Shown piece after piece: positions 1 to 7,745 of a DNA stretch of 39,747 bases (position 1 is the stretch's first letter; every line of letters begins with the position of its first letter). The notes under the pieces are model-generated. The model was not told the origin of the DNA. It saw nothing but the letters and a program-made list of their open reading frames with translations, and ran no database searches. Origin of the DNA: Planctomycetales bacterium (lineage in GTDB: Bacteria > Planctomycetota > JAKEIC01); the NCBI GenBank assembly GCA_022614695.1, contig JAKEIC010000337.1, positions 1-39,747 of the forward strand, in the 5' to 3' direction. The position numbers were made by a program, and so were the translations under genes.

Positions 1-149
1 GGGACGAGCGGAACTTCGGGGCCGAACTCCTGCGCCACGTCGTCAAGCGCTACCCGCGCTCGCCCGAGGCCCAGGTCGCCAAGAACAAGCTCCTCTCCGA
101 GGCCCTCGACGCGGCGAAGTCGGCCGCGAAGGCGGCGAAGAAGCGCTAG
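1..149 (+). CDS. C-terminal fragment of a TPR-like or helical protein
   Basis: An open frame enters from the left edge (first full codon at base 3) and ends at TAG 147-149. It encodes about 48 residues. The segment ELLRHVVKRYPRSPEA is typical of the last helical repeat of TPR or YbgF/BamD-like proteins, where a 'YP-x-S-P/A-EA' turn links helices. It is followed by a Lys/Ala-rich tail ending AAKAAKKR. The start and most of the protein lie outside the window. Next to the TPR gene at 264 it fits a cluster of repeat proteins. The frame is convincing from composition; function is not determined. Confidence 0.6.
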   Translation, partial: DERNFGAELLRHVVKRYPRSPEAQVAKNKLLSEALDAAKSAAKAAKKR

Positions 150-165
150 ACGGGTCCTCCGCGGC

Positions 166-200
166 TTGACACGGGGCGCCCGGGGAGTTAACTGTATTGT
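166..200 (+). promoter_or_regulatory. Candidate sigma70-type promoter for the TPR gene at 264
   Basis: A perfect TTGACA lies at 166-171. Downstream the local sequence turns AT-rich (GTTAACTGTATTGT, 187-200), with TTAACT at 188-193 (16 nt spacing, weak match) or TATTGT at 195-200 (4/6 match but 23 nt away). The -35 is clear in a GC-rich background; which hexamer serves as -10 is uncertain. Confidence 0.35.
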
Positions 201-263
201 GAACGCCCCGGCCCGGCGGCTCCCCCGGCCGCTCGCGTCGCCCGAGGGCGTCGGGGGGACGAC

Positions 264-2981
264 ATGCCGAATCTCGCGAGGGCGGGCCTTGTGGCGGTCC
301 TGGCGGTGGTGGCGGGGACGGCGCGCGCGCAGTCGGGGGACCTGGAACTCGCCGGGGCTCTCGCCCGGCGGCGGATCGCCGGCCTCGCCGAGGAGCTCTA
401 CCGGCGCGTGCTCGCCGACCCGCGGAGCGGCCCGGCCGAGCGGGACGCGGCGGAGCTCGGGCTCCTCGGGATCGCGAAGGCCCGCGCGACGGGCGAGCGG
501 GACCCCGAGAGGCAGTCGGCCCTCTACGACGAGGCGCTACGGCGCTACGAGGAGGTGCTCGCGAGGCCCGGAGCCCCGCCAGCGCCCGAGGGACGGCTCG
601 CCTACGCCGAGCTCCTGCTCGAGAAGGGGGCGGCCCTCGCGGAGGCTGCCGACCGCCTGGGCGCGGTCGAGGAGGCGCGCGCCGCGCTCGCCTCGGCGAG
701 GGGCGCGTGGGAGAAGGCCGGTCGCCTCCTCCAGGAGGCGGTGGTGGCGCTTCGACCCCGCTTCGAGGCGGCCAAGGACCCCGCCACCGGAGCCGTTGAC
801 CGGGCCCGGTGCCCGGAGGCGACCGAGGACGCGCTCGTGCGCGCCTGGCTCCTCGAGGGCGAGGCGCGGGTGCGGGCCGGGGCGTCGGCGCCGGCGACGG
901 AGCGCGAGGCGCTCCTCGGGGCCGCCCTCGCGACGGTCCGGGAGTTCTCCTGGGAATTCGGGGAGCGGCTCGTCGGGCAGTGGGGGCTCCTGCTGGAGGG
1001 CCGGGCCCACGCGGAGCTCGGGAAGTTCGCCGACGCGGAAGCGGCCTTCCGCGCCGTCCTCGGCCTGCCGGCGGAGTCCGACTTCGAGGAGTTGCGGCTC
1101 GCCGCCTACGCGCGGCTGGCCGAGTCCTACGTCCAGGCCTCCCGGCCCGCCGACGCCGTCGCCGCGGTCGCCCGCATGGAGCGCGAGTACCCGCGGCACC
1201 TCTCGACCCGCTCCGGCCAGGAGGCCCGCCTCGCCCGCGGGGAGGCGCGCTCGGCGCTCGAGGAGCACGCCGAGGCGGTCGCCGATGCGCTCGCGGTGAT
1301 CGAGGCGCCGGCGCCGTTCCTCCGCGGCCGGGCGACGAGGCGGCTGGCGCTCTGGTCCGAGCGGGACCCCTCCTCCGGAGTCCGCGTGAGGTTGCTGCGC
1401 GGGCAGATGCTCAAGGCGGAGGGGGCGGCCCGGCCGGAGCGTCTCGTCGAGGCCATCGGGGTCTTCCAGGAGGCGGCGGCCGCGATCCGCACCCCCGAGG
1501 AGGCGCGCCGCTACGGGGTCCTGCTCTGGAAGGAGGTCGGGGACTGCTACACGGGGCTGGAGCGGTTCGACGAGTCGGGGCTGGCCTACACGCGGGGCGC
1601 TGCGGGACGGAAGGACGACCTGCTCGCCGCCGAGTGCGCGTTCGGCGCCTACCGGGCCTTCCACGAGGCCGCCCGCCGCGGACGCGACCCCGAGGCCCGC
1701 GAGCGGCTCCGGGAGGCCCGTCGGCGGTTGCTGGCCGACTTCCCCGACGCGGCGAGGGCCCGGGACCTCGCCTTCCTCGAGGCGCGCGACCTCGAAGTCG
1801 AGGGGCGCCTCCTCGAGGCTGCGGATGCCTACGAGAGGGTGCCGGCCGACTCGACGCGCCGAGAGAGCGCACTCGAGCGTGCCGGCTCGTGCCTCGCGCG
1901 CGCCGCCGAGAAGGCCGGCGTCGCGTCGGCGGGCCTCCTGGCTCGGGCAGAGGCGCGGCTCCGGGAATTCCTGGCCTCGACCGGGGTGGCCCTACCCTCC
2001 GACGCGGGCGCGGAGCGGATTGCGGAGAGGGCGGCGGCGCGGGGGCGGGCCCGCCGGACTCTCGCCCGCATCTCGGAGGGACGGGCCGAGTGGCCGGACG
2101 TCCTCGCCCTCGTCGAGGGGCTTCCCGCCGAGGAAGCGGCCGCGGGGCGCGTGGAGACGGCGGGGGAGGCCTTCCGGCTCGAGGTGCGCGCCCTGGCGGG
2201 GCTCGGTCGGGTCGCGGAGGCCGAGGGGAGGCTCGCCGAGATGGCGGCCGCGGTGCCGGGGGCGAGGGGACTCCCCGCCGCGCGGCTCCTCGTCGGCAAG
2301 CTCCTCGAGTCCGAGGCGGACCGGGCCGAGCGCGAGGGCCGTGGCGCGGAGGCCGCGCCCATGCGGCGCCGGTCCGGCTGGGTCTACCACGAGTGGCTCC
2401 GGGACGACGCCGGGAGCCGGGACCGGGACACTCTCCTCGCGGTCGCGGCGAGGCTCGTGGCCCTTCCGGATGAGGCGCGGTTCCTGGAGGCGGCCGCCGG
2501 GCACTACGAGGAGCTTCGGACCCGCGCGACCGCGCTCGGCCTCGACGACGCCGGGCGGGACCGCGTCGAGGAGGCCCTCACGGACGCCCTCTCCCGGCTG
2601 GGGCGGCTCCAGGACCGGGAGGGCCGCGCCGCCGACGCCGAGGCGGCGTGGAGGCGGGCGATCCCCGTGCTCGATGCGCTCCGGGCGCGGCACCCGAAAT
2701 CGGTCCGCATCCTCTCGCGCTCCGTCGAGGCGGTGCGTCGCGTCGGCCGGTGGGACGAGGCGCTCGTTCTCTGCGCCTCCCTCCTGCGACTGCTGGACGG
2801 GCGCCGGTTCACGCCCGACTGGTGGCAGGGCAAGCTCTGGCAGTGCGACCTCCTCCTCCGGGTCGGCGAGGCCGCGAAGGCGAGGGAGATCCTCGCGAAC
2901 CTCGAGCAGATCCGCGCCGACCTCGGGGGCACCGACTTCGCGCCGCAGTTCCGGGACCTGATCCGAAGGGCGGGCCGATAG
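264..2981 (+). CDS. Secreted large TPR-repeat protein (905 aa)
   Basis: The start ATG 264 gives a signal peptide MPNLARAGLVAVLAVVAGTARA with a probable AxA cleavage site before QSGD. The mature protein is almost wholly alpha-helical, Ala/Glu/Arg-rich and built of degenerate tetratricopeptide-like repeats: for example ELYRRVLADPRSGPAERDAA near 45, ALYDEALRRYEEVLARPG near 87, and repeats at about 250-300, 480-560 and 740-900. Such proteins are periplasmic scaffolds or outer-membrane-assembly adaptors. No catalytic motif is visible. The weak purine stretch GGGGGGACGAC before ATG may be the SD. It converges with the STAS gene 21 bp downstream. The exact partner is unknown. Confidence 0.85.
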   Translation: MPNLARAGLVAVLAVVAGTARAQSGDLELAGALARRRIAGLAEELYRRVLADPRSGPAERDAAELGLLGIAKARATGERDPERQSALYDEALRRYEEVLARPGAPPAPEGRLAYAELLLEKGAALAEAADRLGAVEEARAALASARGAWEKAGRLLQEAVVALRPRFEAAKDPATGAVDRARCPEATEDALVRAWLLEGEARVRAGASAPATEREALLGAALATVREFSWEFGERLVGQWGLLLEGRAHAELGKFADAEAAFRAVLGLPAESDFEELRLAAYARLAESYVQASRPADAVAAVARMEREYPRHLSTRSGQEARLARGEARSALEEHAEAVADALAVIEAPAPFLRGRATRRLALWSERDPSSGVRVRLLRGQMLKAEGAARPERLVEAIGVFQEAAAAIRTPEEARRYGVLLWKEVGDCYTGLERFDESGLAYTRGAAGRKDDLLAAECAFGAYRAFHEAARRGRDPEARERLREARRRLLADFPDAARARDLAFLEARDLEVEGRLLEAADAYERVPADSTRRESALERAGSCLARAAEKAGVASAGLLARAEARLREFLASTGVALPSDAGAERIAERAAARGRARRTLARISEGRAEWPDVLALVEGLPAEEAAAGRVETAGEAFRLEVRALAGLGRVAEAEGRLAEMAAAVPGARGLPAARLLVGKLLESEADRAEREGRGAEAAPMRRRSGWVYHEWLRDDAGSRDRDTLLAVAARLVALPDEARFLEAAAGHYEELRTRATALGLDDAGRDRVEEALTDALSRLGRLQDREGRAADAEAAWRRAIPVLDALRARHPKSVRILSRSVEAVRRVGRWDEALVLCASLLRLLDGRRFTPDWWQGKLWQCDLLLRVGEAAKAREILANLEQIRADLGGTDFAPQFRDLIRRAGR

Positions 2982-3002
2982 CCGAGGGAGGGCTGGTCCG
3001 GA

Positions 3003-3440
3003 CTAGAAGTCCTTCAGCGCGTCCGTCATCGTCGGGTGGAACTCGAAGTACGAGACGAGGCCCATCGCCTGGAGGGTCTTCACGATCTTCTCGTTCGTCT
3101 GGACCAGGCGGAGCTTGCGCTCGATCGCCAGTCGCACGAGCGCCGAGACCGCGGAGGAGCCGAGATACTCGACCCCCTTCAGGTCCACGAGCACGCGCGC
3201 CACGTCTGCGTGGTCCTCGAAGGCGATGCGGATGAGCTGCTCGCTCTCGACGAGGGTGACCTTTTTCGAGTGGAAGCGGATCGAGAGCCGCCCGCCCGTG
3301 ACCTCGGCCAGCACGTTGGCCGATGTCACGGATCCGGTCTGGCGTAGGGGGCTCCCGCACTGGGGGCAGGTGAGATCCTGCCCCTCCCGGCGCGTGCCCT
3401 CGCCGACGTAGCCGCAGGCGCACCTCACCTGGAGGCTCAT
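3003..3440 (-). CDS. Zinc-ribbon plus STAS-domain protein (anti-anti-sigma factor type)
   Basis: The 145-residue protein starts with a CxCG...CPQCG zinc ribbon (residues about 7-29), followed by a STAS domain (about 45-145). The motif LVDLKGVEYLGSSAVSALVR matches the segment of SpoIIAA/RsbV proteins that carries the Ser phosphorylated by an anti-sigma kinase (SS at about 95-96). Known members bind an anti-sigma kinase and are reactivated by PP2C phosphatases. A zinc ribbon in front of STAS is not the usual RsbV form and may mediate binding or self-association. A strong SD (AGGAGG, 5 nt from ATG) is present. Its start overlaps the stop of the upstream lipoprotein gene (ATGA), so the two are translationally coupled. 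A cognate phosphatase could be the product at 37053-39509 (inference). Confidence 0.85.
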   Translation of the reverse strand: MSLQVRCACGYVGEGTRREGQDLTCPQCGSPLRQTGSVTSANVLAEVTGGRLSIRFHSKKVTLVESEQLIRIAFEDHADVARVLVDLKGVEYLGSSAVSALVRLAIERKLRLVQTNEKIVKTLQAMGLVSYFEFHPTMTDALKDF

Positions 3441-4012
3441 CGTCTCCTCCTGACGGCGCCCCGGACCCGGCCCTCGCTCGGCGCCTCCGAGGGGACGAAC
3501 TCGAAGCCCGAGGCGCCGGGCCCCACGACCTCCACCGTCGTCCGGAAGTCCGAGAGGGTCATGACGCCGTCAGCGATCCGGCGCGTCGAGGGGCGGACTT
3601 CCGCGTCTACGGGGAACGTCTCCGTGTCGGCAGGGATCGGCACCTCGCGGCGGGCCGGCGGCGCGTCGCCTTCCTCGACCCGGGTCCAGGAGACGCGGGC
3701 CGAGGTGAGCCCCTCCCCGGTCCAGACGACCTCGTCTCCTGCGCGGACGACGACAGTCCCGGCTCCCGTCCCCCCCGTCGCCTCCACGCGCACTTCGCCG
3801 CCCGCCCCCCCGCCGATCTCCTCCTCGATCGTGAGTTCCGAAGTCTCGAGCCGGACGACCGCCTCCAGCGCCTCAGGGGGCAGCCGGGCCCGGTCCCCGC
3901 GAGGGTTCAGGAGCACGGTCTCCCTCCATTCGGTCCTCGACCGGGCCGTCGTCACGATCCGCAGGGTCGCCTCCGGGGCGGCGCAACCGGCCGTCGCGGC
4001 AAGGAGGGCCAT
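3437..4012 (-). CDS. Putative lipoprotein of unknown function
   Basis: The open frame has ATG 4012, giving MALLAATAGCAAPE. Cys at residue 10 in a TAGC context is a lipobox-like lipidation site, although Thr at -3 is not ideal. The mature part is beta-rich with many Val/Thr/Glu alternations and resembles no family I know. The start is uncertain. The best SD (AGGAGGGG, complement of 4051-4058) lies 5 nt upstream of an in-frame ACG (4043-4045), which would add RRVWNVAGAG and make a much better signal sequence with a positive n-region. The upstream ATG 4129 is excluded if the -10 box at 4068-4073 is real. The stop overlaps the STAS start by 4 nt. It is possibly the envelope partner of the STAS protein. 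Confidence 0.65.
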   Translation of the reverse strand: MALLAATAGCAAPEATLRIVTTARSRTEWRETVLLNPRGDRARLPPEALEAVVRLETSELTIEEEIGGGAGGEVRVEATGGTGAGTVVVRAGDEVVWTGEGLTSARVSWTRVEEGDAPPARREVPIPADTETFPVDAEVRPSTRRIADGVMTLSDFRTTVEVVGPGASGFEFVPSEAPSEGRVRGAVRRRR

Positions 4013-4050
4013 CCCGGCGCCGGCGACGTTCCAGACTCGTCGCGTCGGAA

Positions 4051-4073
4051 CCCCTCCTGGACGGGGGATTCTA
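4051..4073 (-). promoter_or_regulatory. -10 box and Shine-Dalgarno of the lipoprotein-STAS operon
   Basis: On the minus strand TAGAAT (4068-4073) is a 5/6 match to the -10 consensus and is followed by AGGAGGGG (4051-4058). No good -35 is visible. Together they place the transcript start near 4061, so translation must begin at ACG 4045 or ATG 4012. Confidence 0.45.
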
Positions 4074-4096
4074 CCCCCGGGCGGCCTCCGGGCCAG

Positions 4097-4126
4097 TTGT
4101 CGCTGTCCTTGAGCCGTCGCTATCCT
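4097..4126 (+). promoter_or_regulatory. Candidate promoter for the TPR gene at 4139
   Basis: TTGTCG (4097-4102), an 18 nt spacer, then TATCCT (4121-4126). The start codon follows only 12 nt after the -10 box and no Shine-Dalgarno sequence is present, so the transcript would be leaderless or nearly so. Confidence 0.4.
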
Positions 4127-4138
4127 CATCTCCCGGCC

Positions 4139-5512
4139 ATGGGCTACGCATCGTCGCTCGCGGGCTTCCTCGTCGCCGCAGCGGCAGGGATCGCGCGCGG
4201 CCAGGACCCCGCCGAGGACGCCGCGGGGCTCCTCGCATCGGGAAGGCCGGCCGAGGCCGCCGCGGCGGCGGAGCGGGCGCTCGCGACCTCGCCGGGGGAC
4301 CCGGCTCTCCTCTCGCTGCTCGGGCGGGCGCGGCTGCGGCTCGCGGGGCCGACGGAGGACCGGGCGGGCGCGGCCGCGGCCGAGGACGCGCTCGCGCGGG
4401 CCGTGGACCGGGGGGCGGCCGACCCGGCGACGTTCGTCGCGCTCGCGCAGGTCCGCCGGCTCCTCGCGGGGGGGGCCCCGGACGAAGCGACGGCCCGCGT
4501 CTACAAGGCCGGCGCGGCGGAGGCCGGGGCGCGGGCCCTCGCCGCGGCGCGCCAGGACGTCGAGAGGGCCCCCGGCGACCTCCTCGCGAGGAAGCGCCTC
4601 GCCGACACGACTCTCCTCCTCGAGGACCCCGCCGGGGCGGCGCCGCTCTACGCCGCGCTCCTCGCCGATCTACCGGCCGACGCGCCGTCGGACCTCGTCC
4701 GGGACGTGCGGCTCGCCTGGCGGAGCTGCTACGAGGTCCGGCTCGCACCGGGGGCGCCGCCCGAGGGAATCGCGTCGCTCGCGGGGGAATTCGCGCGCTC
4801 GGCGCTCGCCCTGCTCGCGCGGCGCCAGGAGCATGGGGAGATCCGGGGGGATGCGGCCGCGATCCTCCGCCGCGCGGCCCAGCTCCTCGCCGACCGGGGT
4901 CGCCACGGCGACGCGGCGCGGGTGCACGTGGAGGCGATCCGGGTGTCGGGAGGGGCGACCGAGGAGGACTTCTCGTACCGGGTCGCGTGGCTCACGGCCC
5001 TCGAGCTGGTGAAGCGAAGCGCCCGGGACGAGGGACGCGCGATTCTCGCCGCGCTCCGGGACTCGCTCGGCCCGGGAAGGGCCCGGGCGCGCGTGCTCGG
5101 GAGCCTCGCCGTGGAGGCCTGGAACGACGGACGGATCCCGGACGCGCTCGAGACCTGCCGTCGCGCGGTCGAGGACGCGGGGAGCGAGGCGCCTCCCGTC
5201 CCCGACCCGACGGACCTCCGGTCGGAGCTCTGGAACAACCTCGGGCTCATCCAGTTCGGCGAGGGGGACCTGGCGGGTGCGCGCGCCTCGTTCGAGAGGT
5301 CGCTCGCCGAGAGCCGGGGCTCGATCTTCGCGCGCGAGAACCTCGCGCGGCTCGCCGAGCGCGAGGGCCGGCGCGACGACGCGCGCCGGCTCCTCCTCGA
5401 GGCCCTCGACGCCGCGGCGGCCCTCCCCGAGGAGAGCGCCCGCCTCCAGCACTCCTGGCGGCTGCGGACGTTCCTGCGGTGGCTGGACGCGGCTCCGCCG
5501 ACGGGTCGGTAG
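4139..5512 (+). CDS. Secreted TPR-repeat protein (457 aa)
   Basis: ATG 4139 gives a short signal peptide MGYASSLAGFLVAAAAGIARG before QDPAEDAA. The mature chain carries TPR-like helix pairs: AAGLLASGRPAEAAAAAERA near 30, a classical C-terminal repeat NNLGLIQFGEGDLAGARASF near 380, and another helix pair AREGRRDDARRLLLEALDAA-like near 420. It is probably a periplasmic or membrane-associated scaffold; no enzymatic motif is seen. It diverges from the lipoprotein-STAS pair and converges with the membrane protein gene ending at 5529. An upstream TTG at 4097 lies in the proposed -35 box, so the shorter start is preferred. Confidence 0.8.
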   Translation: MGYASSLAGFLVAAAAGIARGQDPAEDAAGLLASGRPAEAAAAAERALATSPGDPALLSLLGRARLRLAGPTEDRAGAAAAEDALARAVDRGAADPATFVALAQVRRLLAGGAPDEATARVYKAGAAEAGARALAAARQDVERAPGDLLARKRLADTTLLLEDPAGAAPLYAALLADLPADAPSDLVRDVRLAWRSCYEVRLAPGAPPEGIASLAGEFARSALALLARRQEHGEIRGDAAAILRRAAQLLADRGRHGDAARVHVEAIRVSGGATEEDFSYRVAWLTALELVKRSARDEGRAILAALRDSLGPGRARARVLGSLAVEAWNDGRIPDALETCRRAVEDAGSEAPPVPDPTDLRSELWNNLGLIQFGEGDLAGARASFERSLAESRGSIFARENLARLAEREGRRDDARRLLLEALDAAAALPEESARLQHSWRLRTFLRWLDAAPPTGR

Positions 5513-5528
5513 GCGGCTCCCGGCGGCG

Positions 5529-6308
5529 TCAGTGCTGGACGATGTCCGCGTCGCGGACCCTGTCCGCCAGCGTGTATCGGACCCGGAGCGTGTCCTCGTC
5601 CATGCGGAATCCCGTCCACATCCCGATCCTCCAGTGGTCCTCGTCCGGAGAAGGCGACTCCCAGTCGGGGGCGCCGAGCAGCGATCGGACCTCGGTCCGG
5701 GCCATGCCGGGCTTCACGACGCGCTCGAGGATCTCCCCGACCATGGACCCGCGGGGGCTGTCGCGATTCGTCGTCTGCGCCTCCGCCCGCCAAACCACGG
5801 GGTCGAAGCCCCGATCCTGGAATGGGGGGGAAAGCATCGCCATGACCAGGAGGACCAACCAGACCCAGCCCCAGAGGAGGATCGTCGCTCCTCCCGCGAG
5901 TACTCCCAGGAGGGGCCAGAGATTGAGGAGACTCTTGGAGAGTCCCCAGAGACCCCCGACGATCGCGCCGCAGGCCGCGCCGAGGATAGGCGCGACGATG
6001 AGCGGCAGGATCGGGCCTCTCCAGAGGAGGCTCCAGGTCAGGGAATGCGCGAGCGCGAGTCCTGCTCCGCCCAGCGCAGAGAGGCGCCAGATGCGGGACG
6101 CCCGCTCCGTGAAGGTGCCCAGGACGGCGATGAGCCATACGAATGTGAACAGGACGAACCACACAGAGGATCGGGAGAGCCCGGCCGCGCCCCCCGCGGC
6201 CGCGGATCCGGCCCCGACGGCCGCGGAGACGATCGCGATCCCGATGACGATCCGGCGTGCGCGAGGGCCCGGCGCGGGCGCCTCTCCTCCGGGCGACTCC
6301 CCCGGCAT
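5529..6308 (-). CDS. Polytopic membrane protein with C-terminal BamE/SmpA-like domain
   Basis: The start ATG 6308 shares one base with the asd stop codon (TGATG), so it is translationally coupled. The 259-residue protein has a Pro/Gly-rich N-terminus, about five hydrophobic segments (near 19-41, 49-66, 80-95, 100-122, 128-162) and a soluble C-terminal domain. That domain begins KPGMARTEVRSLLGAPDWES (near residue 200), which is the signature 'GM-x-x-x-EV-x-x-LLG-x-P' of the SmpA/OmlA (BamE) fold. It ends in beta strands containing RMDEDTLRVRYTLADRVRD. BamE itself is a lipoprotein; here the fold is tethered to a membrane-embedded module, so a role in BAM is not implied. It is the last gene of the trmD operon. 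Confidence 0.75.
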   Translation of the reverse strand: MPGESPGGEAPAPGPRARRIVIGIAIVSAAVGAGSAAAGGAAGLSRSSVWFVLFTFVWLIAVLGTFTERASRIWRLSALGGAGLALAHSLTWSLLWRGPILPLIVAPILGAACGAIVGGLWGLSKSLLNLWPLLGVLAGGATILLWGWVWLVLLVMAMLSPPFQDRGFDPVVWRAEAQTTNRDSPRGSMVGEILERVVKPGMARTEVRSLLGAPDWESPSPDEDHWRIGMWTGFRMDEDTLRVRYTLADRVRDADIVQH

Positions 6309-7327
6309 CACGGCCTGCCGGAGAGGACTCGTTCCGCAATCTGCACCGCGTTCAGCGCGGCGCCCTTCCGGAGCTGGTCGCCGGCGCAGAAGAAGGAGAG
6401 AGCGGGGCGGTCGGCGCGGGCGGTCCGGATGCGGCCGACGAGGACGTCGTCCTGGCCTGCCGCCTCCTGGGGGGTGGGGCCCCAGGTGTCCTCCTCGGGG
6501 AGGAGGCGGACGCCGGGCGCCTTGGCGAGGAGCTTCCGGGCGGTCGGGGGATCGAGCGGCTTCTCGGGGAAGACGGTGACGGACTCCGAGTGCGCCCGCC
6601 AGACGGGCACCCGGACGCACGTGGCGGCCACCTGGATCGTCGGGTCGCCGAGGATCTTCCGCGTCTCGAGGGCGACCTTCCGCTCCTCCTCGCTCTCGCC
6701 GCTCCCGGCGTCCATCGAGCCGACGCGGGGGAGGACGTTGAACGCGATCGGCTTCGGGTAGACGGACGGAGCCGGGGCCGGCTTCCCCCCGGCCCAGGCC
6801 CGGACCTGCGCCTCCAGCTCGGCGATCGCCTTCGCCCCGGTCCCCGAGACGGCCTGGTAGGACGAAAGGACGACCTCGCGGCAGCGCACGGCGCGGTGGA
6901 GCGGCGCGAGCGGGACCACGAGCATGATCGTCGTGCAGTTGGGGTTCGCGACGAGGCCCTTCGCCTCCGCGAGGGCCTCGGGGTTCACCTCGGGGACGAC
7001 GAGCGGGACCTCCGGGTCCATCCGGAAGGCCGACGAGTTGTCCACGACGAGCGCGCCGGCGTCCCGCGCCGCGGGGCCGAGGGTGCGCGAGACGCTCGCG
7101 CCCGCCGAGAAGAGCGCCAGCTCGATCCCGCGGAATACTCCCGGGCCGGCCTCCTCGACCGACACCTCCGCCCCGGCGAAGCGGACCTTCCGCCCGGCGG
7201 AGCGCGCCGAGGCGAACAGGCGCAGGTCCCGGACGGGGAACTTCCTCTGCTCGAGGACTGCCAGGAACTCCTGCCCGACAGCCCCCGTCGCCCCCACGAT
7301 CGCGACCCGGTATCCCTTTCCCGCCAT
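6308..7327 (-). CDS. asd: Aspartate-semialdehyde dehydrogenase
   Basis: The 339-residue protein reduces aspartyl phosphate to aspartate semialdehyde with NADPH, the branch point to lysine/diaminopimelate, threonine and methionine. The N-terminal Rossmann motif GATGAVGQEFL is at residues 10-20. The active-site Cys is in VANPNCTTIML (near 133), and the catalytic His is in RVPVWRAHSESV (near 245). Length is normal for the family. ATG 7327 has a clear SD (GAGAGGAG, about 6 nt away); the upstream in-frame start at 7378 would lie within yraN and is not preferred. It is fourth in the trmD-rplS-yraN-asd order and may also have its own promoter (7350-7378). Confidence 0.95.
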   Translation of the reverse strand: MAGKGYRVAIVGATGAVGQEFLAVLEQRKFPVRDLRLFASARSAGRKVRFAGAEVSVEEAGPGVFRGIELALFSAGASVSRTLGPAARDAGALVVDNSSAFRMDPEVPLVVPEVNPEALAEAKGLVANPNCTTIMLVVPLAPLHRAVRCREVVLSSYQAVSGTGAKAIAELEAQVRAWAGGKPAPAPSVYPKPIAFNVLPRVGSMDAGSGESEEERKVALETRKILGDPTIQVAATCVRVPVWRAHSESVTVFPEKPLDPPTARKLLAKAPGVRLLPEEDTWGPTPQEAAGQDDVLVGRIRTARADRPALSFFCAGDQLRKGAALNAVQIAERVLSGRP

Positions 7328-7349
7328 CCGGCTCCTCTCCCGCTCGGGG

Positions 7350-7378
7350 ATTATCGGTTCCCGCCGGCTATTCCCCAA
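7350..7378 (-). promoter_or_regulatory. Possible internal promoter before asd
   Basis: On the minus strand TTGGGG (7373-7378), 17 nt, then GATAAT (7350-7355, 5/6 match). It overlaps the end of yraN and would give a leader of about 15 nt that includes the asd Shine-Dalgarno sequence. Confidence 0.35.
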
Positions 7379-7739
7379 CCCTCCACGCGTCCCGCACGAG
7401 CACCGTCTCCGGCTCCCCGCCGCCCCGGTACATCACTCCCACCACGTCGAACCGGCACGTCGCGTCGCCCAGCCGGCGGCGCGTGATGAAGTCGAGGGCG
7501 GCGCGCTCGACCTGGCGGCGCTTCGCCGGGGTGACCTTCTCGAGCGGGTCCCCGTGGCTCGCCGACGCCCTCGCCTTCACCTCGACGAAGCAGAGGGTGT
7601 CGCCCTCCCGCGCGACGATGTCCACCTCCCCGCGGAGGCACTCGTAGTTCCGGGCGAGGATCCGGTATCCCTCCCGCTCGAGGCGCGAAGTGGCCGCATC
7701 CTCGCCCGCCCTCCCGAGGGCCTGGCGCGCCCGCGACAC
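7368..7739 (-). CDS. yraN: YraN family (UPF0102) nuclease-fold protein
   Basis: The 123-residue protein has the restriction-endonuclease-like motifs of UPF0102: GRAGEDAA near 9, NYECLRGEVDIVAREGDTLC with the E-V-D core near 31-47, then VEVKAR near 53. Length is normal for the family. The biological role is not firmly established; the fold resembles Holliday-junction resolvases. The start is GTG 7739, 6 nt after the rplS stop. Position next to rplS is the classical bacterial arrangement, except that rnhB, which usually lies between, is absent. Confidence 0.92.
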   Translation of the reverse strand: MSRARQALGRAGEDAATSRLEREGYRILARNYECLRGEVDIVAREGDTLCFVEVKARASASHGDPLEKVTPAKRRQVERAALDFITRRRLGDATCRFDVVGVMYRGGGEPETVLVRDAWRVGE

Positions 7740-7745
7740 GAACCC

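Noticed and set aside
4013-4129. Longer lipoprotein start at ATG 4129
   Set aside because: The extra residues are Arg/Pro/Gly-rich, run through the -10 box at 4068-4073 and hide the signal sequence.
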